From Pedobacter sp. KBS0701 (GTDB taxonomy: Bacteria > Bacteroidota > Bacteroidia > Sphingobacteriales > Sphingobacteriaceae), in assembly GCF_005938645.2 (NCBI RefSeq), contig NZ_CP042171.1:1550001-1614000 (forward strand): a stretch of DNA of 64,000 nucleotides, read 5' to 3'. Below the pieces are notes generated by a model. It was not told the DNA's origin. It searched no databases and saw only the letters and a program-made list of their open reading frames with translations. Positions within the stretch are counted from its first letter, which is position 1. Every line of letters begins with the position of its first letter. Below, in pieces: positions 25,571-34,968 of the stretch. A program made the translations under genes and the position numbers.

Positions 25571-28500
25571 ATGCAAACAAACAAACTTAAAAAGACAATC
25601 AGAAAATTCAAATGTTTTGCCGCATTTGCGCTACTGACCATGATTACCCATGCTGTTTATGCACAGCAGAATACTTCCGTTAAAGGAACCGTAGTTGATG
25701 AAAAAGGTGCTACGCTTCCCGGGGTATCGGTAATGATGATGGATCAGACAACTAAAAAACAAGAAAGTACCGTTACCGATTTAAAAGGAATATTTGTTTT
25801 TAACAATGTTAAAATAGGAAACAGGTACGATTTTTCTTTTAATTATGTCGGTTACGAAAAGAAGACATCACCGGCCTTTCTAATCAATCCAGGTATCAAT
25901 AACTCTATCCTCATCCGAATGGAAACCAGTTCTTCAGGATTGAACGATGTGGTGGTGGTAGGTTATGGCAGCCAGCGTAAAACCAGGATTACCGGAGCAA
26001 TTTCGCAGGTAAAATCAGAGGAATTGAATAAATATGCTGGCAGTAACTTCGCCCAGCAACTCGCCGGTAAAGCAGCTGGTGTGGTGATTAATGATGCTTC
26101 GGCGCAGCCAGGTACTGATCCACAGATCGTAATACGCGGCATCGGTACGCTTACGGCAGGCGTAAGTCCTTTGGTCGTGGTAGATGGTTTTCCGCTCTCT
26201 GAAGGAAGTTCGCTCAATACAGTGAATCCACAGGATATAGAAACAATTGATATTTTAAAGGATCCGGCATCAGCAGCCATTTATGGTTCAAGGGCTGCCA
26301 ATGGGGTGATCCTGATTACCACTAAAAATGGCCGTTCAGATAAGAACACCGTTTCTTTCGACTTTTATACCGGTGCGCAGGTGCGTGCAGATAAAGTTGA
26401 TCTTGTAGACGGCTATCAGTTCGCCCAGCTGAATACGGAAGCACGGGATTGGGGCTATGTGTCGAGAAACCCAACAAACAGAAGTATTACCGATGATTAT
26501 GCCACCAGGGTTTCGAAAGGTGCGAATAAAAGAGATTTAAGGTTAAACTACATTCAGCCCTATTTAAATTACCAGCCAGGTTTAACCAATACCGATTGGC
26601 TGGATGAGATTTTTCGAACGGCCCCCATCAGCAGTTATAATGTTGCGGTTTCAGGCGGAAATGATAGATCTAAATATTATTTCTCGGGCAATTATTTTGA
26701 TCAGGACGGGATCGTGATAGAAACCGGACTGAAACGTTACAGCATGTCGTTTAAGTTTGATTCTAAACTCTCTAAATCATTTGATATGGGTTTGAGCATT
26801 AACCCAAGTTACAACCGTCAGAAATTTTTCCAGAATGATGCGAGCAGGAGCAGCGATGCCATTGGTGCCGCACTGATCATGTATCCTTTTTTCCCTTCCA
26901 GAAACAACGATGGCGCTTTGGCCATAAGCCAGCAGATTACAGCGAATACACCGGAAGATGGTGCCCTTGGTGAAAATCCTGTTGCAATAATGGAAAAAAC
27001 GAAATACAATAAAAACCTGTTCCGCACCTTTGGTAATGCCTACCTTAATTTTAAACCAATTACGGGGCTTACCTTTAAATCACTTTTAGGTGGAGATTAC
27101 AGTAATAGTTTTATCGACTTTTTTACCCCATCTGATGTGGGCGAATACCGTACCGCAGCACCAAAACCAGCCCGGACGAGCGAAACAAATGGCTCAGTGA
27201 TCAATTACCTTTGGGAGAACACCCTTACTTTTGAGAAGACCTTTGGAAAACACGATATCAATGTGCTGGCTGGAACCACTTTTCAGAAAGAATCTGGTAA
27301 CAGTACGCTGGTTTCAGGTACCGGAATTCCTGATAATAATATTGACAACATCGCCGGTGCATCTTCATTTTCTGTGGTTCCGCAAAGGTACATCTGGACA
27401 CAGCTTTCTTACCTGGCCAGATTACAGTATGCTTATGGAAACAAATACCTGTTTTCGGCAGCCATCAGGAGAGATGGATCTTCAAGGTTTGGTCAGGATG
27501 CCAAATGGGGTAATTTTCCATCGTTAACCGGTGGATGGATCGTAAGCAGGGAAGATTTTTTTCCAAAGGTAAACTGGATTGATTTATTAAAGTTTAGGGC
27601 TACTTACGGCAAGGCCGGAAATAATCAGATTGGTAACTATAGCTCTTATGCCCTTGCAAATCCGCTAAGTTATGTAAGCGGATCAACACTTCTTCCAGGC
27701 TTTGCTGCAGTTAATCCGGCAAACAGTACACTATCCTGGGAAACTAAAACCTCTTATAATTTTGGAATGGACTTAGGGCTTTTCAAGGTCTTGAACCTTT
27801 CTGCCAATTATTATTCGATGGTAACTTCAGATCTTTTATTGCAGGTTCCCGTGCCCTCGCAATCGGGTTACGATAGCGCATTGCAAAATGTAGGCAGGGC
27901 CAGCAATAAAGGCCTGGAACTCGAACTCGCTGGTACAAATATTAAACTTGGTCCCTTAAACTGGAATTTTGGTGCTAATATTGCCACCAATAAAAATAAG
28001 GTATTGGAGCTGGGGCCGGGACAGAACCAGATTGTTACTGGTACCAATAGCGCATTCAGAACCAAAGTGGGTGGCCCAATTGCCGAGCTTTATGGTTATA
28101 ATGTAACCGGTGTGTACAAAAACCAAATTCAGATAGACAACAGTCCGCACGTTGCCGGAACCCTGCTGGGCGATTATATTGTGCAGGATGTAAACAGCGA
28201 TGGAAAAATAACGCCCGATGACCGGATGGGTTTTGGTACCTATGCACCAAAAATTACTTATGGTTTCAACAGTAGTCTGGCTTATAAAAGCTTTGAACTG
28301 AATTTCTCCATCAACGGAATATGGGGAAGGAAAATTTATGATAATGGATTAGTCAATATGGAATCCGGAGAAGGTTTCTCGATGGCCGATACTTATTATT
28401 ACGAGAACAGATACCATCCTGTTAACAACCCTAATGGTTTTTTGGCGCAACCCAATACCAATTACTCGGCCAACAGGCTAAATACCAATGCCTCGAATAT

Positions 28501-28753
28501 TTTCTTCCAAAAGGCTGATTATATCCGTTTGCGTAATGTTCAGCTTACTTATAACCTGTCTTCAAAATTATTGTCTCAACTAAAAGTATCCAGGGCAAGT
28601 GTATATGTAACCGGAAATAACCTGCTCACCGTAACTAATTTTCGGGGATTTAATCCTGATGCCACCAGCGATAACGTATTGACCTCAGGCTATTCTAATT
28701 CCAACTATCCCGTGGCCAGGTCTTTTGTAGCAGGTTTCAATTTAACCTTTTAA
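25571..28753 (+). CDS. SusC/RagA-family TonB-linked outer-membrane transporter
   Basis: 1060 residues. A signal peptide (1-31, ending YAQQ) is followed by the carboxypeptidase-regulatory-like domain at about 36-115 and by LNDVVVVGYGSQRKTRITGA, the usual SusC entry to the plug. The plug runs to about 240, then the barrel, ending VAGFNLTF. No STN domain is present. It imports an oligomeric or ester ligand delivered by the SusD partner, whose ATG is 67 bp downstream. The context (glycerophosphodiester phosphodiesterase as last gene) points to a phosphodiester-containing ligand, as inference. Confidence 0.95.
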   Translation: MQTNKLKKTIRKFKCFAAFALLTMITHAVYAQQNTSVKGTVVDEKGATLPGVSVMMMDQTTKKQESTVTDLKGIFVFNNVKIGNRYDFSFNYVGYEKKTSPAFLINPGINNSILIRMETSSSGLNDVVVVGYGSQRKTRITGAISQVKSEELNKYAGSNFAQQLAGKAAGVVINDASAQPGTDPQIVIRGIGTLTAGVSPLVVVDGFPLSEGSSLNTVNPQDIETIDILKDPASAAIYGSRAANGVILITTKNGRSDKNTVSFDFYTGAQVRADKVDLVDGYQFAQLNTEARDWGYVSRNPTNRSITDDYATRVSKGANKRDLRLNYIQPYLNYQPGLTNTDWLDEIFRTAPISSYNVAVSGGNDRSKYYFSGNYFDQDGIVIETGLKRYSMSFKFDSKLSKSFDMGLSINPSYNRQKFFQNDASRSSDAIGAALIMYPFFPSRNNDGALAISQQITANTPEDGALGENPVAIMEKTKYNKNLFRTFGNAYLNFKPITGLTFKSLLGGDYSNSFIDFFTPSDVGEYRTAAPKPARTSETNGSVINYLWENTLTFEKTFGKHDINVLAGTTFQKESGNSTLVSGTGIPDNNIDNIAGASSFSVVPQRYIWTQLSYLARLQYAYGNKYLFSAAIRRDGSSRFGQDAKWGNFPSLTGGWIVSREDFFPKVNWIDLLKFRATYGKAGNNQIGNYSSYALANPLSYVSGSTLLPGFAAVNPANSTLSWETKTSYNFGMDLGLFKVLNLSANYYSMVTSDLLLQVPVPSQSGYDSALQNVGRASNKGLELELAGTNIKLGPLNWNFGANIATNKNKVLELGPGQNQIVTGTNSAFRTKVGGPIAELYGYNVTGVYKNQIQIDNSPHVAGTLLGDYIVQDVNSDGKITPDDRMGFGTYAPKITYGFNSSLAYKSFELNFSINGIWGRKIYDNGLVNMESGEGFSMADTYYYENRYHPVNNPNGFLAQPNTNYSANRLNTNASNIFFQKADYIRLRNVQLTYNLSSKLLSQLKVSRASVYVTGNNLLTVTNFRGFNPDATSDNVLTSGYSNSNYPVARSFVAGFNLTF

Positions 28754-28820
28754 TGTAAAGCAACATATTAATTATATGAAACCCTCATCAAGCTTGCCGC
28801 TTAAAAACCATAATATACCG

Positions 28821-30230
28821 ATGAAAAAAATAATCAATAAAATACTTGTTACAGGAGGAATTTTCTGTCTTTTAGGGCTAACTTCCTGTACTAAAGAACT
28901 TGATCAAAAGCCTATTACCTCTAAATCACTCACTAATTTTCTCACTACAGAAACAGAAGTTGAAGAGTATGTGAACGCGGTTTACGGTACCTTACAATTA
29001 AACGGCTTATATGGCCTTTACCTGCCGGCCATCGGAGAAATTCCATCAGATAATACATTCGATGAGGTGCCTGCGAACGACAGCGGGATGTATGGCCAGC
29101 TCGATCAGTTTACCACCGTTGCCTCCAATGGCATGCTTTCAGATTTATGGAAGAATTCCTATCAGGGCATTCAGCGTGCCAATACCGTGCTGAACAGGAT
29201 TGATGGTATCCCTTATGCCAGCGCTGCCGTAAAACAGGCAAGAAAAGGAGAGATGCACTTTATTCGTGCCCTGCTTTACTTTAATATGGTTAGGATATTT
29301 GGCGACGTACCGTTAGTGACCAAAGAAACCACTAATCCCAACGAATTTTTTGGGCAGGGACGGACAAATAAAGGTCTGGTATATGCACAGATCATTTCAG
29401 ACCTGACCAATGCCATACAAGAATTGCCTGCAAGTACCACTACACCGGGAAAAGCTACTAAAACAGCTGCTCAATCTTTAATCGGGAAAGTCTATCTGAC
29501 TTTGGGTAAATTTGCAGAGAGTAAAGCTGTACTTGCTGATGTAGTTGCCTCCGGGAAGCATACGTTACTCGCCGAACCTGCAGATATTTTTTCGTTGAGC
29601 AACAAAAACAACAATGAAGTTATTTTTGCCGTGCAGTTTGCATCTGGCATAAACGGAAATAGTGAAGGCAGTTCAGCTTACCAGCAGTTCAGCCCATCGG
29701 GTACCATCAGTGGCGCAAAAGGCCATAACTTACCAACCAAAAGTTTCTACCAGTTGTACAGTGCTTCAGATAAACGCAAAACAGCTTATGTTGGTCTAAC
29801 CAGTACCGGAACTCCTTTCTCTACTAAACTGAAGGCTTCAGCAACAACGCCGGTAGACGGAGGCAGTAATTTTGTGGTATTGCGTTATGCAGATGTATTT
29901 TTAATGCTGGCTGAAGATGAAAATGAGTTGGGAAATTGGGAGGTGGCAAAGACATATCTTAATATGATCAGAAAGAGAGCGGGTCTGACAGATGCCTCAC
30001 AGGAAGGTGTAGTCGAGGTAAGGGCTGCTATTGCCCTGGAGAGAAGATTGGAACTGATAGGGGAAGGCCATCGTTGGTTTGATCTGCTTAGAACAGGTAC
30101 TGCCATTTCGGTAATGAACGCCTGGTTTGCTTCGCAAAATATAACCACCAGAATTACAGACCGCGATCTGCTGCAACCTATTCCGCAAGACCAGATTGAT
30201 ACAGATCCTGCAATTAAACAAAATCCATAA
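28821..30230 (+). CDS. SusD/RagB-family surface lipoprotein
   Basis: 469 residues from the ATG at 28821. An upstream in-frame ATG at 28776 would place 15 residues before the signal peptide and is less likely. The lipobox LTSC has its Cys at 23, followed by TKELDQKP. RagB/SusD blocks are seen: KNSYQGIQRANTVL, GEMHFIRALLYFNMVRIFGD and, near the end, ERRLELIGEGHRWFDLLRTG. It binds ligand over the SusC channel. The gene is followed after 27 bp by a secreted GDPD. Confidence 0.93.
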   Translation: MKKIINKILVTGGIFCLLGLTSCTKELDQKPITSKSLTNFLTTETEVEEYVNAVYGTLQLNGLYGLYLPAIGEIPSDNTFDEVPANDSGMYGQLDQFTTVASNGMLSDLWKNSYQGIQRANTVLNRIDGIPYASAAVKQARKGEMHFIRALLYFNMVRIFGDVPLVTKETTNPNEFFGQGRTNKGLVYAQIISDLTNAIQELPASTTTPGKATKTAAQSLIGKVYLTLGKFAESKAVLADVVASGKHTLLAEPADIFSLSNKNNNEVIFAVQFASGINGNSEGSSAYQQFSPSGTISGAKGHNLPTKSFYQLYSASDKRKTAYVGLTSTGTPFSTKLKASATTPVDGGSNFVVLRYADVFLMLAEDENELGNWEVAKTYLNMIRKRAGLTDASQEGVVEVRAAIALERRLELIGEGHRWFDLLRTGTAISVMNAWFASQNITTRITDRDLLQPIPQDQIDTDPAIKQNP

Positions 30231-30257
30231 GTACCATCCAATTTAAATAAAAACGAA

Positions 30258-31157
30258 ATGAAAAAAATTATTCTGCACTTAGTTATAACATTTATTGCTT
30301 TTAGCGGGTTTGCACAATCAGTACCAGAAGCTAGCTTAAAAGAAGTACTTAACCCTAAAAGCCAAAGGGTATTGGTTACTGCCCATCGTGGCGACTGGCG
30401 CAATACGCCTGAAAATTCAATTCAGGCCCTTAAAAACTGTATTGCTATGGGAGTAGACATTATGGAACTGGATCTGAAGAAAACAAAGGATGGACATCTG
30501 GTGATCATGCACGATCAAACCATTGATAGAACCACAACAGGAAAAGGTAACGTGTCTGATTATACCCTGGCTGAAATAAAAACATTTTTCCTACGCTCAG
30601 GTTCAGGGCATCCAACCAAACACCATCTGCCAACCTTTATCGAAATACTGGCCATTGCGAAAGATAAGATCATTATTGACGTAGATAAGGGATATGATTA
30701 TTACCCGCAGGTAATTAAGGAACTGCGCGAACAGGGAATGATCGGCCAGGCCATCGTGAATGTAAAAGGAAGTACACCATTACCCCAGATAGAACAGGAG
30801 GTAGGTAAAATTGAGGAAGACATTACCATTATGCCAATAGTGGATATGAAAAGAGCTGATGCTTCAGAAATTATTGCCAGTTATAAACCCCATCAAAAAA
30901 CCATTATCCAGGCCAACTTCAGTACCGATACCTTACCGGTTTTAAAAAATATGGACAGCCTGAGAGCAAATTACGGTTTATGGATCAATAGTTTATGGCC
31001 AGAACAGAACGGTGGTCATGATGATGACCTGGCAGTTGAAGAAAACAAAAAGGATGAAAGCTGGGGCTGGTTGATTAGCCGTAAAGCAAACCTGATTCAG
31101 ACGGACCGGCCAAAAGAACTTATTGAATATTTAAGAGCGAAAAAACTTCATCATTAG
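30258..31157 (+). CDS. Secreted glycerophosphodiester phosphodiesterase
   Basis: 299 residues with a signal peptide (1-19, ending GFAQ). The GDPD TIM barrel carries H43-R44 (AHRGDW), the PENS block, metal ligands E70 and D72 (MELDL) and H85 (MHD). It cleaves glycerophosphodiesters to glycerol-3-phosphate and an alcohol. Its place 27 bp after susD makes it the enzymatic output of the second sigma/FecR/SusCD unit. It probably scavenges phosphate or carbon from lipid head groups or teichoic-acid-like polymers, by inference. Confidence 0.92.
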   Translation: MKKIILHLVITFIAFSGFAQSVPEASLKEVLNPKSQRVLVTAHRGDWRNTPENSIQALKNCIAMGVDIMELDLKKTKDGHLVIMHDQTIDRTTTGKGNVSDYTLAEIKTFFLRSGSGHPTKHHLPTFIEILAIAKDKIIIDVDKGYDYYPQVIKELREQGMIGQAIVNVKGSTPLPQIEQEVGKIEEDITIMPIVDMKRADASEIIASYKPHQKTIIQANFSTDTLPVLKNMDSLRANYGLWINSLWPEQNGGHDDDLAVEENKKDESWGWLISRKANLIQTDRPKELIEYLRAKKLHH

Positions 31158-31234
31158 TTTTTCTGGCTGGATTTTGATTAAGTATAGCTAAGTGTTGTAT
31201 AGAGGCTGTATTATAAAGACTCCAATAGAATGGT

Positions 31235-31318
31235 CGTCATCTCGACCGGAGCAACGCGAAGTGGAGAGATCTATTTAGTTAGATTTCTCGACTGCGTTGC
31301 ACTCCGCTCGAAATGACG
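31235..31318. repeat. REP-like inverted repeat with CGTCAT...ATGACG ends
   Basis: CGTCATCTCGA (31235-31245) faces TCGAAATGACG (31308-31318) with one mismatch. More pairing inside (GGAGAGATCT region against AGATTTCTC) makes one long imperfect hairpin. It lies in the 458-bp gap 31158-31615, which holds no gene apart from the promoter box before the ABC-F gene. Confidence 0.65.
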
Positions 31319-31583
31319 GTAACACGAGGGAATTTTTACATGAAGATTAATTACTGTCTTTTATATTGGTTTTTATAAAATAAACTATCCTTCAAGATGA
31401 CAACTCAATATTTATGATACAGCTTCTTGTTTAATATAGTTCAGTTCGAAATCAATGTTTTTGCAGAGACCAATTTAATGCCACTTTTTTTGCGAACAGA
31501 CTATAGATTGGATTTATTTGATGAGATGGAGTAGATAGTTTTAGGTTTTTCCAGACTGGTTATTAAATTTAACCGCTTTCCTT

Positions 31584-31591
31584 TATCTTTG
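31584..31591 (+). promoter_or_regulatory. -7 box (TATCTTTG) for the ABC-F gene
   Basis: TATCTTTG followed by C fits the Bacteroidota -7 consensus and lies 24 bp before the GTG start at 31616. A -33 match is not clear. Confidence 0.45.
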
Positions 31592-31615
31592 CCGCTAATT
31601 TAATATTCCCTTTTT

Positions 31616-33250
31616 GTGATCAATGTAAATAATATCTCCGTTTCATTTGGCGGAACTACCCTTTTTAGCGACGTAACCTTTTCGATAAACGAGAACGATA
31701 AAATCGCCCTTATGGGTAAAAATGGTGCAGGCAAGTCGACCATACTCAAAATAATTGCTGATGTAGCTAAACCTACTTCCGGTAGTGTAACAGGTCCGAA
31801 AGAAGCTGTGATAGCGTATTTGCCACAACATTTGCTTACTCAAGATCAGGTTACTGTTTTTGAGGAAACCATGAAAGCCTTTGCAGAGGTAAACCAAATG
31901 CAAAAAGAGCTTGATGAACTGAACGAGCAGCTTACTATCCGTACCGATTACGAAAGTGATGATTATATGAAGCTTATCGAGCGCGTATCAGAACTGAGTG
32001 AGAAATTTTATTCGATTGAAGAAACCAATTATGATGCAGAAGTAGAGAAGGTATTAAAAGGATTGGGTTTTGAGCGTAAAGACTTTAGCCGTCAAACTTC
32101 TGAGTTTTCAGGTGGGTGGCGTATGCGCATTGAGTTAGCCAAAATTTTATTAAAGAAACCTGATCTGATTTTACTGGATGAGCCTACCAACCACATGGAT
32201 ATCGAAAGTATTCAATGGCTGGAAGATTTCCTGATCAATTCAGCAAAAGCGGTAATGGTAATCTCACACGACCGTACCTTTGTAGATAATATTACCAATC
32301 GCACCATTGAGGTAACCATGGGCAGGATATATGATTATAAAGCTAAATATACCCATTATCTTCAACTGCGTGCTGATCGCCGTATACACCAGTTAAAGGC
32401 TTATGAAGAACAACAGCGTTTTATTGCCGATAACCAGGAGTTTATTGATCGTTTTAGGGGAACTTATTCTAAAACCTTACAGGTGCAATCGCGCGTAAAA
32501 ATGCTCGAGAAGCTCGAAGTAATCGAAATTGATGAAGTAGATACCTCGGCATTAAGATTGAAGTTTCCGCCATCGCCGCGTTCAGGTCAGTATCCGGTAA
32601 TGGTAGAAGAACTTACCAAAACTTACGGCGATCATGTTGTTTTTGAAAAAGCATCTATGGTGATCGAACGGGGAGAAAAAGTAGCTTTCGTTGGTAAAAA
32701 TGGCGAAGGTAAATCGACTATGATTAAAGCCATCATGGGGGAGATAGATTTTGAAGGCGGTTTAAAAGTAGGGCATAATGCTAAAATTGGCTATTTTGCG
32801 CAAAACCAGGCCGCTTTACTTGATGAGAACTTCACCGTATTTGAAACCATTGATCAAATTCCGTTAAGCGACGGCTCAATAAAAATCAAAGACCTTTTAG
32901 GTGCCTTTATGTTCAGTGGCGATGATACCACTAAAAAGGTTAAAGTACTTTCTGGTGGCGAGAAAACGCGTTTAGCTATGATTAAGCTGTTATTAGAGCC
33001 TGTAAATGTATTAATCCTGGATGAGCCAACCAACCATTTGGACATGAAAACCAAAGACATTATTAAAGATGCCTTGAAAGATTTTGATGGTACATTAATT
33101 TTGGTATCGCATGACAGGGATTTCTTAGATGGATTGGTACAAAAAGTATTCGAATTCGGCAATAAACGTGTTCGCGAACACTTTGAAGATATAAAAGGAT
33201 TCTTAGCCTATAAAAAAATGAATAGCCTGAAGGAAATTGAGCAGAGTTAA
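31616..33250 (+). CDS. ABC-F family ATPase (ribosome-associated type)
   Basis: 544 residues, GTG start. There are two ABC domains without membrane segments. Walker A motifs are GKNGAGKST (about residue 35) and GKNGEGKST (about 362). ABC signatures are SGGWRMRIELA and SGGEKTRLAM, and both halves have LLDEPTNHMD-like or ILDEPTNHLD-like Walker B blocks. The inter-domain linker (the ribosome-contacting P-site tRNA interaction motif region) lies around 245-310. Members bind the ribosomal E site and tune translation or give antibiotic resistance; length and layout fit the YbiT-like housekeeping group. A strong terminator follows. Confidence 0.92.
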   Translation: MINVNNISVSFGGTTLFSDVTFSINENDKIALMGKNGAGKSTILKIIADVAKPTSGSVTGPKEAVIAYLPQHLLTQDQVTVFEETMKAFAEVNQMQKELDELNEQLTIRTDYESDDYMKLIERVSELSEKFYSIEETNYDAEVEKVLKGLGFERKDFSRQTSEFSGGWRMRIELAKILLKKPDLILLDEPTNHMDIESIQWLEDFLINSAKAVMVISHDRTFVDNITNRTIEVTMGRIYDYKAKYTHYLQLRADRRIHQLKAYEEQQRFIADNQEFIDRFRGTYSKTLQVQSRVKMLEKLEVIEIDEVDTSALRLKFPPSPRSGQYPVMVEELTKTYGDHVVFEKASMVIERGEKVAFVGKNGEGKSTMIKAIMGEIDFEGGLKVGHNAKIGYFAQNQAALLDENFTVFETIDQIPLSDGSIKIKDLLGAFMFSGDDTTKKVKVLSGGEKTRLAMIKLLLEPVNVLILDEPTNHLDMKTKDIIKDALKDFDGTLILVSHDRDFLDGLVQKVFEFGNKRVREHFEDIKGFLAYKKMNSLKEIEQS

Positions 33251-33274
33251 CACGCTTTAAATACTAAATTTTTC

Positions 33275-33303
33275 AAAGCAGTTCTGAAAAGAACTGCTTT
33301 TTT
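33275..33303 (+). terminator. Rho-independent terminator after the ABC-F gene
   Basis: AAAGCAGTTC (33275-33284) and GAACTGCTTT (33291-33300) form a perfect 10-bp stem with a 6-nt loop. It is followed by T residues to 33303. It separates the ABC-F gene from the sulfatase locus. Confidence 0.88.
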
Positions 33304-33461
33304 GTTAGGAGTAAATGAGTTAAACGAATAATTTACTTTACAGTATTGGCAATTCTATATTTTTTAATGCCATTCTTTTTGCAAAATCGATAACGCATCA
33401 GGCTGATAATTTAATATTTATAATAAATCTACTATATCCATAGATAATATAGATATATTTA

Positions 33462-33486
33462 TATATTTGCAGTGTAAATGTTACAC
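33462..33486 (+). promoter_or_regulatory. -7 box and 15-bp palindrome at the start of the sulfatase locus
   Basis: TATATTTG (33462-33469) is a perfect Bacteroidota -7 box. Two bases later GTGTAAATGTTACAC (33472-33486) is a palindrome with 6-bp arms and a 3-bp centre. It covers the expected transcription start and lies 8 bp before the small Cys-rich ORF. This geometry fits a repressor operator. The regulator is unknown. Confidence 0.55.
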
Positions 33487-33494
33487 ATAACGAT

Positions 33495-33608
33495 ATGAAC
33501 CATCTTTACATTAACAATTCTACATTACCTAAAGTTAAATTAAACATCGTTTTAAGCTTTGCTGAAATTTGTTGTGAGATAGATTCAGATTGTTGTATGT
33601 GCCGGTAA
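33495..33608 (+). CDS. Candidate cysteine-rich leader peptide, 37 aa
   Basis: ATG (33495-33497) to TAA (33606-33608). The first 25 residues are ordinary (MNHLYINNSTLPKVKLNIV, then LSFAEI). The last 12 contain Cys at 26, 27, 33, 34 and 36 and Met at 35, ending DCCMCR. The stop is 53 bp before the formylglycine-generating-enzyme gene, with a promoter box and palindrome upstream. Runs of codons for the regulated nutrient near the end of a short upstream ORF are the mark of attenuator leader peptides. Poly-Cys leader peptides that sense cysteine are known in mycobacteria. Here the regulated genes would release sulfate. No clear terminator hairpin follows, so the mechanism is open. Alternatively it is a small metal-binding peptide. 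Confidence 0.55.
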   Translation: MNHLYINNSTLPKVKLNIVLSFAEICCEIDSDCCMCR

Positions 33609-33661
33609 CAACTTAGCGCTCGCCATAAATATTATTTAATATATCCTTATTATCCCTTTTT

Positions 33662-34807
33662 ATGAATATCCTTTTCAGAAAACTGGTAATCAGCTTTTTG
33701 GTTATTTTTCTGACATGCTTTTTTTTGAACTTTAAGCAGGCAGATCCCATTGTTAAATCTTATCCGGTAGCTTATTCTGTTTTATCTTGCTGTTCATCTA
33801 AGCTTCCAAATCGGTATGGGATAAAATTTACAGCATCAAATCCATCCAAAGAAAATTTTCCCCGCATTCGGGAAAAGGCTATCGCTGGAATGATATGGAT
33901 AAACGGCGGAAGCTATTTAATGGGCGGGGATGATAAGCAGGCGCAGGCCGATGAATATCCAAAGCACCGGGTAAGTGTTAAAGGTTTTTATATTGATGTG
34001 ACCGAAGTAACCAATGCCCAGTTTAGAAAATTCGTCAATGCAACACATTATAAAACTACTGCTGAGCGAACTCCCGATTGGGAGGTGATCAAAAAACAGC
34101 TTCCCCCCAACACCCCTAAACCTGACCCTAGTTTACTCGCAAAAGCTTCGCTGGTTTTTAAACCGAGTGTTAATAAGATCGATTTAAATGACTATTCTCA
34201 ATGGTGGGTATGGACCAAAAATGCGGATTGGAAACATCCTCATGGACCAGAGAGCGATATTAAAAATAAAGATAATTATCCTGTAGTTCACATCTCTTTC
34301 GAAGATGCATTAGCTTATTGTAAATGGGCCGGAAAGCGTTTACCAACCGAAGCGGAGTGGGAGTGGGCAGCGAGGGGTGGGCTCGAAAATAAAATCTATC
34401 CCTGGGGTAATGAAGCCCTCAACATAGGTAAAGCGAAGGCAAACACCTGGGAAGGAGAATTTCCTAATCAAAACGCGAAGAAAGATGGCTACTATTATGC
34501 TGCACCGGTAAAATCTTATCAGCCCAATAACTATGGGCTGTACGATATGGCAGGTAATGTATGGGAATGGTGTTCAGATTATTACGATAGCAGATATTAT
34601 GCAAGTGCCAAAGTTTTCGATAACCCCAAAGGTCCGGCTAAATCTTTTGATCCTGATGATACTTTTGCCATAAAAAGATCGATCAGGGGCGGATCCTTTT
34701 TATGTAATGCCAGCTACTGCTCCGGATATCGGGTTGCACGGAGAATGAAAACATCAGAAGACAGTAGTCTGGAACACCTTGGCTTCAGATGTGTAAAAGA
34801 TAAATAA
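33662..34807 (+). CDS. Formylglycine-generating enzyme (SUMF1/EgtB-PvdO fold)
   Basis: 381 residues with a signal/anchor at about 8-25. The FGE-sulfatase domain runs from about 75 to the end: WINGGSYLMGG at its start, RLPTEAEWEWAARGG in the middle, YDMAGNVWEWCSDYY and RGGSFLCNASYCSGYRVA near the end. The active-site Cys pair is present (C348 and C353). This separates true FGE from other SUMF1-fold proteins. FGE oxidises the sulfatase Cys (in C-x-P-x-R) to formylglycine using Cu and O2. It is the first structural gene of the locus, and its client is probably the arylsulfatase 4.9 kb downstream. Confidence 0.92.
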   Translation: MNILFRKLVISFLVIFLTCFFLNFKQADPIVKSYPVAYSVLSCCSSKLPNRYGIKFTASNPSKENFPRIREKAIAGMIWINGGSYLMGGDDKQAQADEYPKHRVSVKGFYIDVTEVTNAQFRKFVNATHYKTTAERTPDWEVIKKQLPPNTPKPDPSLLAKASLVFKPSVNKIDLNDYSQWWVWTKNADWKHPHGPESDIKNKDNYPVVHISFEDALAYCKWAGKRLPTEAEWEWAARGGLENKIYPWGNEALNIGKAKANTWEGEFPNQNAKKDGYYYAAPVKSYQPNNYGLYDMAGNVWEWCSDYYDSRYYASAKVFDNPKGPAKSFDPDDTFAIKRSIRGGSFLCNASYCSGYRVARRMKTSEDSSLEHLGFRCVKDK

Positions 34808-34968
34808 CCAGATTCTTAACTATAAACCAAAAACAAATGAAAATGAACTGCAGAAAATAAAAAAGGGAAAAATTTTCATTTCTCCCTCCAAACTAAATAA
34901 ATCTTCGAACCAGGTTCTCAATTGGCGTTGGCCCTGATTCAAATGGTAACTTAATTCTAAACAAAATT

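Noticed and set aside
33609..33661. Classical terminator/antiterminator after the Cys-rich leader ORF
   Set aside because: Only a weak AT-rich ATATTA/TAATAT stem (33629-33642) and a 5-bp GTTGT/ACAAC stem (33592-33612) are visible, with no GC-rich hairpin plus U-run; the attenuation mechanism therefore remains open.
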